Notes: generated by a model from the sequence alone, not told the origin. 64,000 nucleotides of DNA from Aureimonas sp. Leaf324 (GCF_001423245.1 NZ_LMOH01000023.1:63645-127644); one strand, 5' to 3'; positions 42,549 through 53,839 are shown, counted from the first letter of the stretch. Made by a program: numbers and translations.

Positions 42549-43433
42549 TTACCCGTAATGCACGCGCCGCTCAACGAAGCGGAACTGGAAGGCGGTGAGC
42601 GCCACGACGATCGCCATCAGGATCACCGACTGCGCGGCCGAGGCGCCGAGATTGAGGTTCACGAAGCCGTCCGTGTAGACCTTGTAGACGAGCGTCTCCG
42701 TCGCCTTGGCCGGACCGCCCCCCGTCACCGAATCGATGATGCCGAACGTGTCGAAGAAGGCGTAGACGGTGTTGACGACGAGGAGGAAGAAGGTCGTCGG
42801 CGCGATCAGCGGGAAGACGATGGTCCAGAAGCGCTTCGGCCCCCTCGCCCCGTCGATCGCCGCCGCCTCGATGAGCGAGCGCGGGATCGATTGGAGGGCG
42901 GCGACGAAGAACAGGAAGTTGTAGGAGATCTGCTTCCAGGCCGCGGCGACGATCACCAGTCCCATCGCCTGCTCGCCCTTCAGGAGCGGGTCCCAGCCGT
43001 AGCCCGCCGCGCGCAGCATGTAGGCGAAGGTGCCCATCGTCGGGTTGAACATGAAGAGCCAGAGCATGCCGGCGATCGCGGGCGCGACCGCATAGGGCCA
43101 GATCAGAAGCGTGCGGTAGAACGCCTTGCCGCGCAGCACCTTCTCGGCCGACGTCGCGAGCAGCAGCGCGAGACCCATCGCCAGCACCGCGGTCGACAGG
43201 CTGAAGAACACGGTCGTCTTCAGCGCGTGGAGATAGCCGGGATCGCTCAGCACCTGCCGGAAGTTGGCAAGGCCGACGAACTCGGTCTTCAGGCCGAACG
43301 CGTCCTCGCGCAGGACGGACTGGTAGAGCGCCTGCGCCCCCGGCCAGTAGAAGAAGACGAGCGTCACCAGAACCTGCGGCGCGAGCAGCAGGTAGGGCAG
43401 AAGCTTGTTGGGAAAGGTGACGCGGGTGTTCAA
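42549..43433 (-). CDS. ugpA: sn-Glycerol-3-phosphate ABC transporter permease
   Basis: 294 residues from TTG 43433. No in-frame ATG or GTG is available near the family N-terminus (…[18 protein letters not shown]), so a TTG start is the best choice; this is unusual. Six membrane segments with the EAA loop [20 protein letters not shown]. The sequence [20 protein letters not shown] is typical of UgpA. It lies 4 bases before ugpE and follows ugpB after an 82-base gap. Confidence 0.92.
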   Translation of the reverse strand: MNTRVTFPNKLLPYLLLAPQVLVTLVFFYWPGAQALYQSVLREDAFGLKTEFVGLANFRQVLSDPGYLHALKTTVFFSLSTAVLAMGLALLLATSAEKVLRGKAFYRTLLIWPYAVAPAIAGMLWLFMFNPTMGTFAYMLRAAGYGWDPLLKGEQAMGLVIVAAAWKQISYNFLFFVAALQSIPRSLIEAAAIDGARGPKRFWTIVFPLIAPTTFFLLVVNTVYAFFDTFGIIDSVTGGGPAKATETLVYKVYTDGFVNLNLGASAAQSVILMAIVVALTAFQFRFVERRVHYG

Positions 43434-43515
43434 ACGGCCGCCCCGAGCATGACATGAGCGCGCCCCGCCGCGAACGGCGAGGCGCCTTGAGGGTGAGGGT
43501 CGGCGATGCGGCCGC

Positions 43516-44814
43516 TTACTGGCCGGCGGCCTGCGCGATCGCCGCGTTGCCGCGCTCGACAATCTTGCCGAGCGCCGTCTTGGCGTCCTGGCTGCCGTTG
43601 AGCATCGCCTCGAACTCCTCGTTCATGATGTCGCGCACCTGCGGCAGGTTCGGCAGACGCACGCCCTTGGAGTTCTCGGTCGGGGTCTTGCCCATCATCT
43701 GCTGGATCGGAATCTCGCGGGCCGGGTTCTTCTCGTAGAAGCCGGACGCCTTCGTTGCCTCGTAGGCGGCAAGCGTCACCGGGAGGTAACCGGAGACCTG
43801 ATGCAGGCGCGACTGGATGTCGGTCTGCGACAGGAACTCGAAGAAGGCGGCGACACCCTTGTATTCCTCGTCGGACTTGCCGCCGAAGACCCAGAGGCTG
43901 GCGCCGCCCGGAATCGTGTTCTGCGGCGCGCCGTTGCCCTTCGGGTCGTAGGGAAGCTGTCCGGTGCCGTAGTTCATGCCGGACTTCACGACGTCGCCGA
44001 GGCCGCCGGACGATTCGGTCAGCATCGCGCACTCGCCCGACAGGAACAGTTGCTTGGCCTCCGACGTGCGGCCGCCGTAGCGGAACGTGCCGTCCTTTGC
44101 GAGGTCGGCGATCGCCTGGAAATGCTCGACGAAGATCGGGGCATCCACCTCAAGCTTCACGTCGAGGGCGGCGAGACCGTTCTCGTTGGTGCCGTAGGGC
44201 ACGTTGTTCCAGGCGGCGAAGTTCTCGGTCTGGATCCAGGTCAGCCAGGTCGAGGTGAAGCCGCATGGGGCGGCGCCCGACGCCTTGATCTTCTTCGCGG
44301 CGTCGAACACCTCCGGCCAGGTCTTGGGCGGGTTGTCGACGTCGAGGCCCGCCTTCTGGAAGGCGTCCTTGTTGTAATACATGATCGGCGAGGACGAGTT
44401 GTACGGGAAGCTCAGCATCGTCCCGTCGGGCTTGGAATAGTAGGACACGATGCCCGGCAGGTACTTCGACTTGTCGAAACTCTGGCCGAGCACCTCGGCC
44501 ACAGGCTTGATCGCGCCCTCGGCACCCATCATGACGCCGGTGCCGGCGTCGAAGATCTGGATGATGGCGGGGGCCTGGCGGGCGCGGAACGCGGCGATGC
44601 CGGCGTTCAGCGTCTCCGGGTACGTGCCCTTGAAGACCGGCGTGATCTTGTAGTCCGACTGCTTCTCGTTGAACTCCTTGGCGAGCTGCTCGACCACGTC
44701 GTTGTTGGCGCCCGACATGGCGTGCCACCACTGGATCTCGGTCTGCGCCATGGTGGCGGTCGAGGCGAAAAGGGCGGCCACGAGGGTCGCAGCGGCGGCG
44801 GTCGTCTTGGTCAT
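43516..44814 (-). CDS. ugpB: sn-Glycerol-3-phosphate ABC transporter binding protein
   Basis: 432 residues from ATG 44814, with GGGAG about 9 bases upstream. Signal peptide [20 protein letters not shown], cleavage at [13 protein letters not shown]. UgpB marks: [62 protein letters not shown] and the C-terminal [25 protein letters not shown]. These are the ligand-binding residues of glycerol-3-phosphate/glycerophosphocholine receptors. It is first in ugpBAEC. A degenerate Pho box upstream suggests PhoB control, which is established for ugp in rhizobia. Confidence 0.94.
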   Translation of the reverse strand: MTKTTAAAATLVAALFASTATMAQTEIQWWHAMSGANNDVVEQLAKEFNEKQSDYKITPVFKGTYPETLNAGIAAFRARQAPAIIQIFDAGTGVMMGAEGAIKPVAEVLGQSFDKSKYLPGIVSYYSKPDGTMLSFPYNSSSPIMYYNKDAFQKAGLDVDNPPKTWPEVFDAAKKIKASGAAPCGFTSTWLTWIQTENFAAWNNVPYGTNENGLAALDVKLEVDAPIFVEHFQAIADLAKDGTFRYGGRTSEAKQLFLSGECAMLTESSGGLGDVVKSGMNYGTGQLPYDPKGNGAPQNTIPGGASLWVFGGKSDEEYKGVAAFFEFLSQTDIQSRLHQVSGYLPVTLAAYEATKASGFYEKNPAREIPIQQMMGKTPTENSKGVRLPNLPQVRDIMNEEFEAMLNGSQDAKTALGKIVERGNAAIAQAAGQ

Positions 44815-44902
44815 CGCGATAGGCTCCCAGCGCCGGGCCTTGATGGCCACGGTCCGTCACCGCCCTCCTAGCGGCGCGAACCAACAGTCGCATGTCGAAC
44901 TT

Positions 44903-44920
44903 ACGATGGTTCCATGACAG
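44903..44920 (-). promoter_or_regulatory. Candidate Pho box upstream of ugpB
   Basis: On the minus strand CTGTCAT (44920-44914) is a perfect 7-base Pho half-site. Four bases (GGAA) later comes CCATCGT (44909-44903), matching CTGTCAT at 4 of 7 positions. The spacing of two 7-mers with a 4-base gap is that of PhoB boxes. It lies about 89 bases before the ugpB start. Confidence 0.5.
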
Positions 44921-44973
44921 TGCAAAGCCTTATCACGCCTTCGTTTTCCGTCTTCCACACGCACCTCGTGCGC

Positions 44974-46494
44974 TCACTCGCCCCGCGGAAAGCGCTGCGA
45001 GTCCTCCAGAATGTTGAGGTCCATGTGGTTGCGCATGTAGCGCTCGGACGCTTTCTGGAGCGGCTGGAAGTCCCACGGGTAGTAGGCGCCGTTGCGCAGC
45101 GCCTCGTAGGTGACGAGGCGCCGGGCCTGGCTCTGGCGCACGTCGCGGTCGAAGGCGCGCAGGTTCCAAAGGCGAGTCGCCTCGGCGTCGAAGGCAGCGA
45201 GCATCTCAGCATGGTCGGGGTCCGCGGCGAGGTCGCGAAGCTCGGACGGATCGTCCGCGAGGTCGAAGAGCTGGTCGGGATCGGCCGCCGAGCGCGTGAA
45301 CTTCCACCGGCCGCGCCGGATCGCCACCATCGGCGCGATCGAGCCTTCGGCGGCGTACTCCATCGGCACCGATCGGGCCCGTTCCCCCCGCCGCGCCGTG
45401 TCCATCAGCGAGATGCCGTCGAGCCATTCCGCGCCGTCCGACAGGTCGATCCCGGCAAGCTCCGCCAGCGTCGGCAGGACGTCGAGGGTCGAGACCGGCT
45501 GCGTGTAGGGGCCGGGCGGCAGGCCGGGCGCCGAGATCATCAGCGGCACGCGGGCCGAGCCCTCGAAGAAGTTCATCTTGAACCAGAGCCCGCGCTCGCC
45601 GAGCATGTCGCCGTGGTCGGACACGAAGAGGATGATCGTGTCCTCCAGCATGCGCGTGCGCTCGAGGATGTCGACGAGCTCGCCGACCTTCTCGTCAATA
45701 TAGCTGATATTGGCGAAATAGGCCTGCCGCGAGCGGGCGATCATGTCGTCCGCGATGCGGTACTCGTGGTCGTTGCAGGCCATCATCAGGCGCTGCGAAT
45801 GCGGATCCTGGTCGGCGAACTCGATCCGCTCGACCGCCGGGAGGAGCGCCGGCGAGTTGCGGTAGAGATCGAAGAACCGGCGGCGCGCGACGTAGGGGTC
45901 GTGCGGATGGGTGAAGGAGACCGTGAGGCAGAAGGGCCGGTCGTCGTTGCGCCGCGACAGGTCGTAGAGCCGGGCCGCGGCATGGTGGGCGACCTCGTCG
46001 TCGTATTCCAGCTGGTTGGTGATCTCGGCGACGCCGGCATGCGTGACGGAGCCGAGGTTGTGGTACCACCAGTCGATGCGCTCGCCGGGCTTGCGATAGT
46101 CCGGCGTCCAGCCGAAGTCGGCGGGATAGACGTCGGTCGTCAGCCGCTCCTCGAAGCCGTGGAGCTGGTCCGGCCCGACGAAGTGCATCTTGCCCGACAG
46201 CGTGGTGCGGTAGCCGGCGCGCCGCAGGTAGTGGGCGAAGGTCGGAATGTCGGAGGCGAACTCGGCGGCGTTGTCGTAGACGCGCGTCTTCGAGGGCAGC
46301 TGCCCGCTCATGAACGAGGCGCGCGCCGGCGCGCAGAGCGGGCTCGCGGTATAGGTGTTGACGAAGCGCGCCGAACGGGCCGCCAGCGCCTTGAGGTTGG
46401 GCGCATGGAGGAAGCGCGCCGGGCCGTCGGGAAACAGCGTGCCGTTGAGCTGGTCCACCATGACGATGAGGAAGTTGGGCCGGCTCTGAAGCAT
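44974..46494 (-). CDS. betC: Choline-sulfatase
   Basis: 506 residues from ATG 46494; the frame remains open to 46533. It hydrolyses choline-O-sulfate to choline and sulfate. The sulfatase formylglycine motif is C54 in SPLCAPARASFMSG (CxPxR). Metal and substrate residues appear in NFLIVMVDQLNGTLF, SGKMHFVGPDQLHGFEERL and FVSDHGDMLGERGLWFKMNF. C-terminal DLNILEDSQRFPRGE resembles the C-terminal tail typical of choline sulfatases. No signal peptide, so the substrate is taken up first. Directly upstream (78 bases) is choX on the same strand. Confidence 0.95.
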   Translation of the reverse strand: MLQSRPNFLIVMVDQLNGTLFPDGPARFLHAPNLKALAARSARFVNTYTASPLCAPARASFMSGQLPSKTRVYDNAAEFASDIPTFAHYLRRAGYRTTLSGKMHFVGPDQLHGFEERLTTDVYPADFGWTPDYRKPGERIDWWYHNLGSVTHAGVAEITNQLEYDDEVAHHAAARLYDLSRRNDDRPFCLTVSFTHPHDPYVARRRFFDLYRNSPALLPAVERIEFADQDPHSQRLMMACNDHEYRIADDMIARSRQAYFANISYIDEKVGELVDILERTRMLEDTIILFVSDHGDMLGERGLWFKMNFFEGSARVPLMISAPGLPPGPYTQPVSTLDVLPTLAELAGIDLSDGAEWLDGISLMDTARRGERARSVPMEYAAEGSIAPMVAIRRGRWKFTRSAADPDQLFDLADDPSELRDLAADPDHAEMLAAFDAEATRLWNLRAFDRDVRQSQARRLVTYEALRNGAYYPWDFQPLQKASERYMRNHMDLNILEDSQRFPRGE

Positions 46495-46572
46495 GTCGCG
46501 CTCGCCAGAAGGATGCAGGGGCTGCCGCGGCATTGACCGCGACAGCCCCGATCCGTCAAGCCGGATGCGGCG

Positions 46573-47514
46573 TCAGCCCTCGACGCTCGCCTTCACGGCG
46601 GCAAGGCCCGGCTGACCGTCGAGCGTCTCGACGCCCGCGAGCCAGCCGTCGAGAACGCCGGGGTTCGCCTTCAGCCAGTCCTTGGCGGCCTTGGCCGGAT
46701 CAGTGCCGTCGGCGAGCGCTGCCATGATCTGGTTCTCCTGCTCGACCGTGAAGACCATCTGGCCGAAGAGCTTGGCCGCGTTCGGGCATTCGGTCTTGTA
46801 GCCGGCGCGGGCCAGCGTGAAGACCTCGGCGCCGCCGAAGTTCGGGCCGAAGAACTCGTCGGCGCCCGACAGGTAGGTGATGCCCATGTTGTTCATCGGG
46901 TGCGGCGCCCAGCCGAGGAAGACGACCCAGTTCTTGGACCGTTCGGCGCGCTGCACCTGCGACAGCATCCCCTGCTCGCTCGAATCCACCAGCTTCCAGC
47001 CCGCGAGCCCGTAGTTCGGGGCATCGATCATCGACTGGATGTTGATATTGGCCGGCGCGCCCGGCTCGATGCCGTAGATTTCCTTGCCGAACTTGTCGGC
47101 GTTGGTCGCCAGATCCTTCACGTCCTTGACGCCGGCCTCGGCGACGTAGTTCGGCACGGCGAGGGTGAACTTGGCGCCGGTTAGGTTGCGCGTCAGCTCC
47201 TCGGCGGTGCCGTCCACCTCCAGCTGCTGGCGGAACTTCGTCTGGGCGGGCATCCAGTTGCCGAGAAAGACGTCGGTCTGCTTGTTGGCGAGCGCCTGAT
47301 AGCCGACCGGCACGCCCAGCGTCTCGACCTTCTGGTCGTAGCCGAGGCCCTTCAGGACGACGCCTGCGAGCGCGTTGGTCGACGTGATGTCGCTCCAGCC
47401 GGGATCGGACATGCGCACGGTCTTGCAGGAGGCGGGATCGGCGGCCTGTGCCACCCCGGCGGCGCCGAGGCCCAGCGAGAGGGCGGCGATGGCGATCGAT
47501 GCGTTGCGGATCAT
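46573..47514 (-). CDS. choX: Choline ABC transporter periplasmic binding protein
   Basis: 313 residues from ATG 47514. Signal peptide ends GVAQA|ADPASCKTV. It has an OpuAC/ChoX-type fold: VRMSDPGWSDITSTNALAGV, VGYQALANKQTDVFLGNWMP, and aromatic-cage residues of the type VVFLGWAPHPMNNM and MVFTVEQENQIMAAL. ChoX captures choline with high affinity. Its usual partners choW (permease) and choV (ATPase) are not next to it here; they may lie elsewhere. Together with betC it feeds choline into glycine betaine synthesis. Confidence 0.93.
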   Translation of the reverse strand: MIRNASIAIAALSLGLGAAGVAQAADPASCKTVRMSDPGWSDITSTNALAGVVLKGLGYDQKVETLGVPVGYQALANKQTDVFLGNWMPAQTKFRQQLEVDGTAEELTRNLTGAKFTLAVPNYVAEAGVKDVKDLATNADKFGKEIYGIEPGAPANINIQSMIDAPNYGLAGWKLVDSSEQGMLSQVQRAERSKNWVVFLGWAPHPMNNMGITYLSGADEFFGPNFGGAEVFTLARAGYKTECPNAAKLFGQMVFTVEQENQIMAALADGTDPAKAAKDWLKANPGVLDGWLAGVETLDGQPGLAAVKASVEG

Positions 47515-47657
47515 GCGCGTCTCCTGTCGTCCGCCCCGGCGGACCGCGATGGGAGCGCCGCTCCCGATCCCGCCATCTCAACGGCAGAGACCGGAAAGCA
47601 CAAGATCATTCCGTTGCGCGATCGCCCCTTTGCGCGGAACGTCCGGCCCCGCCCCGC

Positions 47658-50600
47658 CTATTCGGCAGGATGGGGCGCTTCTTTCCGATGGGCATCGTCG
47701 GCCGAGCGCGGCAGGAACGGTCGCAGGCGCCGCGCCAACCCGTCGAGATAGGTCAGCGCCACCGGTACGAAGATCAGCGTGAGGACGGTGGACGACAGGA
47801 GCCCGCCGATCACCGCATGGGCCATCGGCGCGCGCTGCTCGCCGCCCTCGCCGAGCCCGAGCGCGAGCGGCATCATGCCGAAGATCATGGCGAGCGTCGT
47901 CATCACGATCGGGCGCAGGCGCACCTGCCCCGCCTCGGCGAGGCTGTCGCGCAGCGACAGACCGCGGGCGCGCGCCTGATTGGAATAGTCGACCAGGAGA
48001 ATCGCGTTCTTGGTCACGAGGCCCATCAGCATGATGAAGCCGATGATCGAGAACATGTTGAGGGTCGACCCCGTCGCGAGCAGACCGAGAAGGACGCCGA
48101 TCAGAGACAGGGGCAGCGAGGTCATGATCGCCAGCGGCTGGAGGAAGGAGCCGAACTGCGAGGCGAGGATCAGGTAGATGAAGATCACCGCGAGCCCCAA
48201 AGCCTGGATGGCGTATCCGAAGCTCTCGGCCATGTTCTCGGCCTCGCCGCCGAAGGTGACGCGGTATCCCGGCGCCAGCGTCAGGCCCGCGATCTCGCGC
48301 TGGAGGTCAGCCACCACCTCGCCGAGCGCGCGTCCCTCGACATTGGCCGAGATACGCACTTCGCGCGACAGGTCGCGCCGGTTGATCGACGAGGGCGCCA
48401 CGCTGTCGACGACATCGGCCACCTGATCGAGCGAGACGAGGATCGGCCGGCCGTTCGCGTCCTGCCGGCTGGAAGCGACGCGCAACTCGCCGAGTTGCCC
48501 CGCGCGCTCGCGTCCCGCTTCCGGCAGGCGCACGAGGACGTCGTAGGTCTCGCCGTCCGGCGCGTTCCAGACCGAGATCGCGTCGCCCGCCACGAGCGGG
48601 CGCAGCGTGTCACCGATCGCCTGCAGCGACACGCCGAGATCGCTCGCCGCCTCCTGGCGCACGCGCACGGCGAGCGTCGGCTGCTCGTCGTCGAGCGAGG
48701 ACTCGATCTCGACGGCGCCGGGGATGGCCCGCAGCCGCGCCATGATCTCGTCCGACAGGCGCTTCAGTTCCGCCTCGCCCTCGCCGAGCACCGAGACCTG
48801 CAGCGGCTTGGCGTTCGCGCCGCCGCCCCCGCCGCCGAGCGAAGGCTGGTTGACCGAGACGGTCAGCCCGGCGATGCGCGACAGGCGCTCGCGCAGGGGC
48901 TCGGCGAGATCCATCGTGGCGCGCGTGCGCTCGGCGATCGGCTTCAGCGTGACGGCGACCGTCGCGGAGTTGAAGCCGCGCGCGGCGGCAGCATTCACCG
49001 TGGAGTAGTAGGTCGCGATCTCCGGCACACCGGCCAGCACGCGCTCGACCTGCGAGACCTTGCGCGCGGTGTAGTCGAGCGATGAGCCCTCCGGCGTCTC
49101 GATCGACACCGTGAACTCGCCGAGATCGCCGGCGGGCACGAATTCCGCGCCGATGCGCGGCACGAGCGCGAGGCTGATGCCGAAGGTCAGAAGGATCGCA
49201 CCGAGCGTCAGGATGCGGTGGCGAAACGTCCAGCGGATCACGGACGCATAGCGCGCGGCGGTCCGCTCGAACCCGCGATCGAACCGCGCGACCAGCCGGC
49301 CGAGCGGCCCGCGCCTGGCATCGGGCTGCGAGGCGGGATCGTACCAGACGCTGGAGAGCATGGGATCCAGCGTGAAGGAGACGAAGAGCGAGATCAGGAC
49401 GGCGACCGCGACGGTGACGCCGAACTCGAGAAAGAAACGACCGATGATGCCGCCCATGAAGGCCACGGGCAGGAACACGGCGACGATGGAGAGGGTCGTG
49501 GCCAGCACCGCGAGGCCGATCTCCTCGGTGCCGTCGATCGCCGCCTGCCGGTGCGACTTGCCCATGTGGAGGTGCCGCGTGATGTTCTCGCGCACCACGA
49601 TGGCGTCGTCGATCAGGATGCCGATGGCGAGCGAGAGCGCCAGAAGCGTCATCGTGTTGAGCGTGAAGCCGAGAGCATGAATGACTGCGAACGTGCCGAT
49701 CACCGAGATCGGCAGCGTCAGTCCGGTGATGACGGTCGAGCGCCAGGAGTTCAGGAACAGGAAGACGATCGCGACGGTGAGCAGCGCCCCCTCGATCAGT
49801 GTGCGCTGCACGTCGGCGACCTGCGCGGCGATCGAGCGCGAGTTGTCGCGGGAGATCGCGAGATCCACCCCCTGCCCCGCCAGCTCGGCCTTCAGGGTCT
49901 CGATCTCGGCCCTCAGCGCGCGGGCGACCGCCACCGTATTGGTGTCCTGCACCTTCACGACATCGACGCCGAGCGCCGGCACGCCGCGATAGGCCGCGCG
50001 GCTCGTCAGTTCGGCGCCCGCCTCGCGCACCGTCGCGACATCGGCGAGCCGGATCGGCGCGCCCTCGTCGGACTTCACGATGATTCGCTCGAACCCGGCG
50101 GCATCCGTGATGCGTCCTTCCACCGTGACGTTGCGGCCGGTGATGCCCGCCGTGAGCGTACCGGCCGCGATATCCTGGTTCTCCCGGCGGATGGCGTCCA
50201 TCACGGTGCCGGGCGCCACGCCGAAGGCCTCCATGCGCTCGGGGTCGAGCAGGACCTGGATCTGCCGCTCGGCGCCCCCGACGATCGCCGTCTGGCCGAC
50301 GCCCGGCACGGTGTTGAGGCGGCGGGTGATGACCTGATCGGCCAGGGTTGTCAGTTCCGGCAGCGTCTTCGTCGCCGACGAGACGGCCAACGAGAGGATC
50401 GGCTGGTCGTCCGGGTTGAAGCGCGTCACCTGCGGCGTGTCGATACCGTCGGCAAAGCCCGCTTCGAGGCGCGAAACACGGTCGCGCACCTCCTGCGCGG
50501 CGGTGCGCGAGTCCGTGTCGAGCGTGAATTCGACGATGACCAGCGAGCGGCCCTCGAAGCTCTGCGAGGTCACGCGATCGACGCCGCCGATCGTGTTCAC

Positions 50601-50810
50601 CGCCTGCTCGACGGGCCGGGTGATCTCGGACTCGACCGTTTCGGGCGAGGCGCCGGAATAGGTCGTGGTGACCACGACGACCGGCAGGTCGACGTCCGGA
50701 AACTGGTCGAGGCCGAGCCGCCCATAGGAAAACAGGCCGATCACCACGATCGCCGCCATCATCATCGTGGCGAAGACCGGATGGGCGACGCTGATGCGGG
50801 TAAGGATCAT
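47658..50810 (-). CDS. RND efflux pump, inner-membrane transporter (HAE-1 type)
   Basis: 1050 residues. Twelve membrane helices with two large periplasmic loops. The N-terminus [20 protein letters not shown] and the proton-relay pair of aspartates in [20 protein letters not shown] (near residue 405) are typical, as is the second half starting [15 protein letters not shown] and TLALSLAIG-like repeats. A short insertion of consecutive glycines ([11 protein letters not shown]) lies in the second periplasmic loop. It overlaps its adaptor gene (ATGA). No outer-membrane factor is adjacent, so it probably uses a shared TolC-like protein. Substrates are unknown. Confidence 0.93.
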   Translation of the reverse strand: MILTRISVAHPVFATMMMAAIVVIGLFSYGRLGLDQFPDVDLPVVVVTTTYSGASPETVESEITRPVEQAVNTIGGVDRVTSQSFEGRSLVIVEFTLDTDSRTAAQEVRDRVSRLEAGFADGIDTPQVTRFNPDDQPILSLAVSSATKTLPELTTLADQVITRRLNTVPGVGQTAIVGGAERQIQVLLDPERMEAFGVAPGTVMDAIRRENQDIAAGTLTAGITGRNVTVEGRITDAAGFERIIVKSDEGAPIRLADVATVREAGAELTSRAAYRGVPALGVDVVKVQDTNTVAVARALRAEIETLKAELAGQGVDLAISRDNSRSIAAQVADVQRTLIEGALLTVAIVFLFLNSWRSTVITGLTLPISVIGTFAVIHALGFTLNTMTLLALSLAIGILIDDAIVVRENITRHLHMGKSHRQAAIDGTEEIGLAVLATTLSIVAVFLPVAFMGGIIGRFFLEFGVTVAVAVLISLFVSFTLDPMLSSVWYDPASQPDARRGPLGRLVARFDRGFERTAARYASVIRWTFRHRILTLGAILLTFGISLALVPRIGAEFVPAGDLGEFTVSIETPEGSSLDYTARKVSQVERVLAGVPEIATYYSTVNAAAARGFNSATVAVTLKPIAERTRATMDLAEPLRERLSRIAGLTVSVNQPSLGGGGGGANAKPLQVSVLGEGEAELKRLSDEIMARLRAIPGAVEIESSLDDEQPTLAVRVRQEAASDLGVSLQAIGDTLRPLVAGDAISVWNAPDGETYDVLVRLPEAGRERAGQLGELRVASSRQDANGRPILVSLDQVADVVDSVAPSSINRRDLSREVRISANVEGRALGEVVADLQREIAGLTLAPGYRVTFGGEAENMAESFGYAIQALGLAVIFIYLILASQFGSFLQPLAIMTSLPLSLIGVLLGLLATGSTLNMFSIIGFIMLMGLVTKNAILLVDYSNQARARGLSLRDSLAEAGQVRLRPIVMTTLAMIFGMMPLALGLGEGGEQRAPMAHAVIGGLLSSTVLTLIFVPVALTYLDGLARRLRPFLPRSADDAHRKEAPHPAE

Positions 50811-51946
50811 GCGGGGCCGTCGCCCTCGATCGTCACCGCCGTGTCCGCCTTGAGATCGGGCAGCGGCGCGACCACCACCGTGTCGCCGGGCGAGACGCCC
50901 GTGGTGACGACGACCAGCCCCTCGCGCGGCAGCGTGGCGCCGGCCTCAACGGCGCGGCGCTCCAGCTTTCCGCCCTCCGCCGCCAGCACGAAGGCGCCTG
51001 CCTCATCCTGCCGGATGGCGGCGGGCGGAACGGCGACGACCTTGTCCATCGCCTCGACCGCGATCTCGCCGACCGCGAACATGCCGCCGCGGATGGCGCC
51101 GTCGGGGTTCGGGATCGTCACGAAGACGGTGATGGCGCGCGAACTGGCCTCGGCTTCCGGCGCGATGCGCGACACGCGGCCTTCGAACAGTCGATCGTCG
51201 GCGCCCTCGAAGCGCAGACGCGCCGTCTGGCCGACCGCGATCTCGCCGATCCGGCTCGTCGGCACGCTGGCGGCGACCTCGATCGTGGAAAGGTCGACAA
51301 GCTGAAGAAGCTCGGTGTTCACGGCGACCGTCTGGCCGGGCTCCACCGGCCGCGCGGCGACGACGCTGTCGAACGGGGCGGTCACGACCGCATCGTCCAG
51401 CGCCTTACGCGCGTCGGCGACCTCGGCCTCCAGCGCGCGGGCCTGGGCCTGCAGGTTGAGAAGCTGCGACTGCGCGCTCAGAAGATCGGCGTCCGACGTA
51501 ATTCCGCGCGTGCCCAGCTGCTGGCGCCGCTCCAGCGTCCATTCCGCCAGCTTGATCTCGGAGCGCCGGGCCTCCAACGTCGCCTCCCGCGCCGCAAGCG
51601 CCGAGCGCAGAAGCGTCTCGTCGAACCGCGCCAGAACCTCGCCGGATTTCACCGCCTGCCCCACCTCGACCGTCACCTGGGAGAGGCGACCGGAAACCTC
51701 GGCCGTCACCACGGCGCGGCGGATCGGCCGGGCGGGGCCCGAGACCGCGACGGTGCGGGCAAAGTCCCGCGCCGCCAGCGTTTCGACCTCGAAGGCGGCG
51801 AGTTCGATCGGTCCCGTCTCGCGCGCGGCGGGCGCCAGCACGGCCGCATCCGAGCGGTCGGTGCCCCGGTCCAGCGCGACATAGGCGCCGGCACCGAGCC
51901 CGACGACGAGAAGGCCCGTCATAACCCTGCGAAGCCTTGCGGCCAT
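50807..51946 (-). CDS. RND efflux periplasmic adaptor (membrane-fusion protein)
   Basis: 379 residues from ATG 51946; a TTG 27 bases upstream is in frame. One N-terminal membrane anchor ([18 protein letters not shown]) precedes the standard order. A lipoyl half-domain ([24 protein letters not shown]) comes first, then a long alpha-hairpin (about 125-190), the second lipoyl half ([23 protein letters not shown]), a beta-barrel and a membrane-proximal domain. No lipobox, so it is anchored by the helix. Its stop overlaps the start of the pump by 4 bases, so the two are translationally coupled. Confidence 0.92.
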   Translation of the reverse strand: MAARLRRVMTGLLVVGLGAGAYVALDRGTDRSDAAVLAPAARETGPIELAAFEVETLAARDFARTVAVSGPARPIRRAVVTAEVSGRLSQVTVEVGQAVKSGEVLARFDETLLRSALAAREATLEARRSEIKLAEWTLERRQQLGTRGITSDADLLSAQSQLLNLQAQARALEAEVADARKALDDAVVTAPFDSVVAARPVEPGQTVAVNTELLQLVDLSTIEVAASVPTSRIGEIAVGQTARLRFEGADDRLFEGRVSRIAPEAEASSRAITVFVTIPNPDGAIRGGMFAVGEIAVEAMDKVVAVPPAAIRQDEAGAFVLAAEGGKLERRAVEAGATLPREGLVVVTTGVSPGDTVVVAPLPDLKADTAVTIEGDGPA

Positions 51947-52059
51947 GTCTTGATCCGGTATCCGTTCGAACAAGGGCGGAGAAAAGCGCGAAAGCTTGGC
52001 CTCAGCGTGACATCGTGTCGCCGACCATCCGCGTCAACCGCGACGCGACGTCCCGCCGC

Positions 52060-52797
52060 TCAAGCGGCGAAGATCGCGGCGACGTCCTCGGCCGAGAGGC
52101 GCCGGATCGCGCCCGGCTCGAGATCGGGCGGCAGCGAGAGGCGGCCGATCATCTCGCGGTGCAGGGCCTCGACATGATTGCCGGTGGCCGCGAACATCCG
52201 GCGCACCTGATGGTAGCGGCCCTCGTGCACCGTCAGGAGCGCCTCCCGCTCCCCCACGACTGCAAGTTCGGCCGGCTTCAGCGGCTTGTCCTCGCCCTCC
52301 AGCATCAGCGTGCCGGACACAAAGAGCGTGGCTTCGTCGCCCGTCATCGGCCCCGCAAGATGGGCGCGGTAGACCTTCGGCACGTGCCGGTTCGGCGAGA
52401 TGATGCGATGGAGCAGCGCGCCGTCGTCGGTCATCAGAAGAAGGCCGGACGTCTCCTTGTCGAGGCGGCCGACCGTCGAGATCGCCGGATCGCGACGCCG
52501 CCAGCGGGCGGGCAGAAGGTCGTAGACGAGCGGTCCCGCCTCCTTGTGGGAACAGGTGACGCCGAGCGGCTTGTGCACCATCAGCGCGAAGCCCGGCAGC
52601 GGGTCGAGGGGCTCGCCGTCGACCACAAGCCGCGCTTCGAGATCGGGCGTCACCGCGATGCGCTCGTCGGCCCGCGCGAGCGGCGCGCCGTCCAGCCGGA
52701 TGCGGCCGTTCTTCGCCAGAAGCTGGATCTCGCGGCGCGACGCGTAGCCGAGATTGGCCAAAAGCTTGTCCAGCCGAGCGGAGGGAGCCTTGGTCAT
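52060..52797 (-). CDS. RsuA/RluB-family pseudouridine synthase
   Basis: 245 residues. N-terminal S4 RNA-binding domain (RLDKLLANLGYASRREIQLLAKNG), then the catalytic core with GRLDKETSGLLLMTDDGALL, where Asp is the catalytic residue, and the RYHQVRRMFAATGNHVEALHR motif. Length and C-terminus fit the RsuA branch, which modifies U516 of 16S rRNA; RluB/E-type activity is also possible. It starts inside the stop of the upstream methyltransferase gene (ATGA), so both probably act in rRNA modification as an operon. Confidence 0.93.
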   Translation of the reverse strand: MTKAPSARLDKLLANLGYASRREIQLLAKNGRIRLDGAPLARADERIAVTPDLEARLVVDGEPLDPLPGFALMVHKPLGVTCSHKEAGPLVYDLLPARWRRRDPAISTVGRLDKETSGLLLMTDDGALLHRIISPNRHVPKVYRAHLAGPMTGDEATLFVSGTLMLEGEDKPLKPAELAVVGEREALLTVHEGRYHQVRRMFAATGNHVEALHREMIGRLSLPPDLEPGAIRRLSAEDVAAIFAA

Positions 52798-53735
52798 TTG
52801 CGCGCTTCGATGATCTTGTAGCCCGCCTCGTCGGCGAGCACGGTCATGCTGCGGAAGGCGGCGCGGAGGCTCTCCTCGTAGGGCATGTGCCGGTTGGCGA
52901 CGAGGACGAAGGTTCCCGATCGCCGCAGCATGCGCGCGGCGGAAGCGACGAAGGCTTGGCCCAGCGCGCGGTCCTCGATGCCCTCGGCATGGAACGGCGG
53001 ATTGGACACGACGAAGTCGAGATCGGACAGCGGCACCGAACGCACATCCGCCCAGAGGAACCGGGCGCGCGAATCCGTAACGTTTTTCCTCGACGCCTCG
53101 ACCGCCCGCCGGTCGAGCTCGACGAGCGTCAGCTCCTCGACGGCGGGCGCCGCCAGAACCGCACGCGCCAGCACGCCGAGCCCGGCGCCGAGGTCGGCGC
53201 CGCGCCCCGAGAAGGCCGGGAGATGACGCATGAGGAGGGCGCTGCCCGGATCGGTGCGGTTCCAGGAGAAGACGCCGGGCTGCGAATGGAGGCCGGTCTC
53301 CACCACCACCGTCGGCGCCCCTTCCGCGATCGCGGCGCCCAGACCGATCGGATCGTCCGGCCGTTCCACCCGGCAGATGCGCTGGCGCGCCTTGGATCGC
53401 TCGGCGACCGCGCAGCCGAAGGCCTCCAGCTCGCCGCGCAGGCGCTGTCCGCCCTTGTCCTTGGGTGCCAGCACGTCCAGCGTTCCGCCCGGCCGCAGGG
53501 CCCGAAGGGCGTGCGCCAGCACATGGCGGCGCTCGATCGAGCCGGGCGGCGCGGCGACAACGGCTTCCTCAAGCGTCGCATCGGGAAGGCTGTCGAGCGC
53601 GACCGACCCCGGCCGCAGCGGCGACACCTGAACGGCGTCGTCCGGCACGTCGAGAAGGTCGGATGGCGGCGCGCCGTAGACGGCGCACCGAACGGAAACG
53701 GAAGGAATATCGCTCACCCCCGTCCCATAGCGCAT
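52794..53735 (-). CDS. RsmC-like class I SAM-dependent methyltransferase
   Basis: Start set at ATG 53735 with AGGA about 7 bases upstream, giving 313 residues. An N-terminal degenerate half (residues about 1-130) with GSIERRHVLAHALRALRPGG is followed by a catalytic MTS domain. In that domain GADLGAGLGVLARAVLA is the SAM-binding loop and FVVSNPPFHAEG the NPPF catalytic motif of guanine-N2/adenine-N6 methyltransferases. The two-domain layout is that of RsmC (16S G1207 m2G). Coupling to the RsuA-family gene supports an rRNA role. Confidence 0.88.
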   Translation of the reverse strand: MRYGTGVSDIPSVSVRCAVYGAPPSDLLDVPDDAVQVSPLRPGSVALDSLPDATLEEAVVAAPPGSIERRHVLAHALRALRPGGTLDVLAPKDKGGQRLRGELEAFGCAVAERSKARQRICRVERPDDPIGLGAAIAEGAPTVVVETGLHSQPGVFSWNRTDPGSALLMRHLPAFSGRGADLGAGLGVLARAVLAAPAVEELTLVELDRRAVEASRKNVTDSRARFLWADVRSVPLSDLDFVVSNPPFHAEGIEDRALGQAFVASAARMLRRSGTFVLVANRHMPYEESLRAAFRSMTVLADEAGYKIIEARK

Positions 53736-53839
53736 TTGCGCGTCCTGTCGAAGGACGCGCGGGCATCGCATGGAGACGTTCTTCCGCAGGCCTGCCGCTC
53801 GTCGTCAGTCGGACTGACGTTTTTCGTGGCCCTTATACT

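Noticed and set aside
44914-46536. A 540-codon plus-strand frame opposite betC
   Set aside because: The minus strand carries the sulfatase signature CxPxR and full family length; the plus-strand frame lacks features.
49218-51305. A 695-codon plus-strand frame opposite the RND pump and adaptor
   Set aside because: It is antisense to two well-supported genes and has a compositionally biased, motif-free product.
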